A stretch of DNA of 6,758 nt, from the NCBI GenBank assembly GCA_021736545.1, contig JAIPFS010000079.1:1-6758 (forward strand), given 5' to 3'. How positions within the stretch are numbered: position 1 is the first letter of the stretch; each line of letters starts with the position of its first letter. The translations under genes and the position numbers were made by a program. The notes under the pieces were generated by a model. That model made no database searches and was not told the origin of the DNA. It was given only the letters and a program-made list of their open reading frames with translations. Source of the DNA: Spirochaetia bacterium (GTDB lineage Bacteria > Spirochaetota > Spirochaetia > PWKH01). Positions 6,252-6,758 of this stretch are shown here, in pieces.

Positions 6252-6695
6252 CTATATCAGTTTTAAAATCAGCCCTTCGGGGAAGGGAACACGAAGCCAC
6301 ATATAAAATATTCCATACATCGCTGCGCCGGTTATTAACGCAGTAAGAGTAGAGAAGACAAGCCGGTATTTCTCAAACCACTTGAGCCATCCGAACACGT
6401 AAAGGATAAGTGCCGGGAAGAATCCGACAAGCTGAGCCAAGACTACCATTCCGACTGCAGCCAGCACCGGATATATGTGGCTTAAGAGAAAAACAGTTTT
6501 CTCTTCCTTAAGCTCATTGATAACGGCCAGAAAACTTATAAATAGCAGCAGTCCTCCTACTATAGAAGGGAAAAAACCACTTTGAGGTCTCCCTTCAACC
6601 CACCAGTCATGATTGGTTAGACCGATAATGATCCACAGCACACCGACAATCCCCGTTATAATCGGAAAAATAACTCTGGAATTTAGACGTTTCAT
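6252..6695 (-). CDS. tctB: TctB-type small membrane subunit of a tripartite tricarboxylate transporter
   Basis: A 147-residue, four-helix membrane protein of the usual TctB length and a partner of TctA in the inner membrane. Hydrophobic segments lie at about 9-27, 42-60, 72-102 (probably one helix plus a re-entrant part) and 112-133. 'GRPQSGFFPSIVGGLLLFIS' (about 35-54) is the family signature between helices one and two, and 'LRVPFPEGLI' close to the C-terminus is also typical. The start ATG at 6693-6695 has a strong AAGGAGG four bases upstream. It is the first gene of the operon, after the promoter at 6726-6753. Its TAG stop overlaps the tctA ribosome site in TAGGAA, the same arrangement as at the tctA-tctC junction. 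Confidence 0.92.
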   Translation of the reverse strand: MKRLNSRVIFPIITGIVGVLWIIIGLTNHDWWVEGRPQSGFFPSIVGGLLLFISFLAVINELKEEKTVFLLSHIYPVLAAVGMVVLAQLVGFFPALILYVFGWLKWFEKYRLVFSTLTALITGAAMYGIFYMWLRVPFPEGLILKLI

Positions 6696-6724
6696 TTACC
6701 CTCCTTCGTCGTCATCATGGTTAG

Positions 6725-6745
6725 AATTGTATACTATATACATTT
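6725..6745. promoter_or_regulatory. Operator-like inverted repeat in the tctB promoter
   Basis: TGTATA-CTA-TATACA (6728-6742) is a perfect inverted repeat with six-base arms. It extends to 6725-6745 with one mismatched pair (6727/6743). It covers most of the -35/-10 spacer and part of the -10, so a bound dimer would exclude RNA polymerase. Short A/T-rich palindromes built on TNGTNNNACNA or TTGTATACAA are known operators of GntR-FCD regulators, one of which is encoded at the other end of the window. The assignment to that regulator is inferred. Confidence 0.65.
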
Positions 6746-6753
6746 TTTGTCAA
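6726..6753 (-). promoter_or_regulatory. Sigma-70 promoter of the tctBAC operon
   Basis: On the - strand the -35 is a perfect TTGACA (6748-6753) and the -10 is TACAAT (6726-6731, five of six consensus bases), with a 16-base spacer. Transcription would begin near 6719, leaving a leader of about 24 bases before the tctB start. With near-consensus boxes it should be strong when not repressed. Confidence 0.8.
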
Positions 6754-6758
6754 GGATA

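Overview
The window looks like an accessory carbon-uptake and catabolism locus from a bacterium, probably a spirochaete of the Spirochaeta/Sediminispirochaeta type. The pointer is weak: the periplasmic binding protein has an N-terminus of the form '...VSAEGQQEGPAE', and a GQQE-like stretch just after the signal peptide is common in solute-binding proteins of free-living spirochaetes. No rRNA or other phylogenetic marker is present, so this stays an inference.

Layout. At the left edge the 3' part of a GntR/FCD-type regulator runs on the + strand and ends at 336. Everything else is on the - strand, so it is transcribed from right to left. The right-hand block is a complete tripartite tricarboxylate transporter operon, tctB (6252-6695), tctA (4736-6241) and tctC (3773-4723). 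It is driven by a near-consensus sigma-70 promoter (TTGACA, 16 bases, TACAAT) whose spacer and -10 are covered by an inverted repeat typical of an operator. It is closed by a strong hairpin at 3722-3741. After an intergenic region (3497-3772) come four catabolic genes: an Asp/Glu racemase-superfamily protein (2840-3496), a PdxA-family dehydrogenase (1679-2767), a TIM-barrel sugar epimerase/isomerase (834-1682) that overlaps pdxA by four bases, and a small VOC-fold metalloprotein (373-762).

How the genes may work together. The transporter probably imports a small carboxylate, perhaps a sugar acid. The four enzymes could then isomerise or epimerise, oxidise and process it, with the FCD regulator sensing the substrate or an intermediate. 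PdxA homologues outside vitamin B6 synthesis act on four-carbon sugar-acid phosphates (PdxA2) or on carboxylated diols (TphB). No sugar-acid kinase is visible here. The PdxA-like protein keeps its three metal-binding histidines but has replaced two of the residues I recall as phosphate-binding in E. coli PdxA. Together these suggest an uncharacterised pathway, possibly acting on a non-phosphorylated hydroxy acid.

Composition. The four enzyme genes are clearly AT-richer than the flanking regulator and transporter genes (hand-counted 60-base rows of about 33% G+C against 48-60%), so the block is mosaic. No insertion sequence, CRISPR array or functional RNA gene was seen. A tRNA-like but defective stretch lies at the composition boundary (3653-3712).
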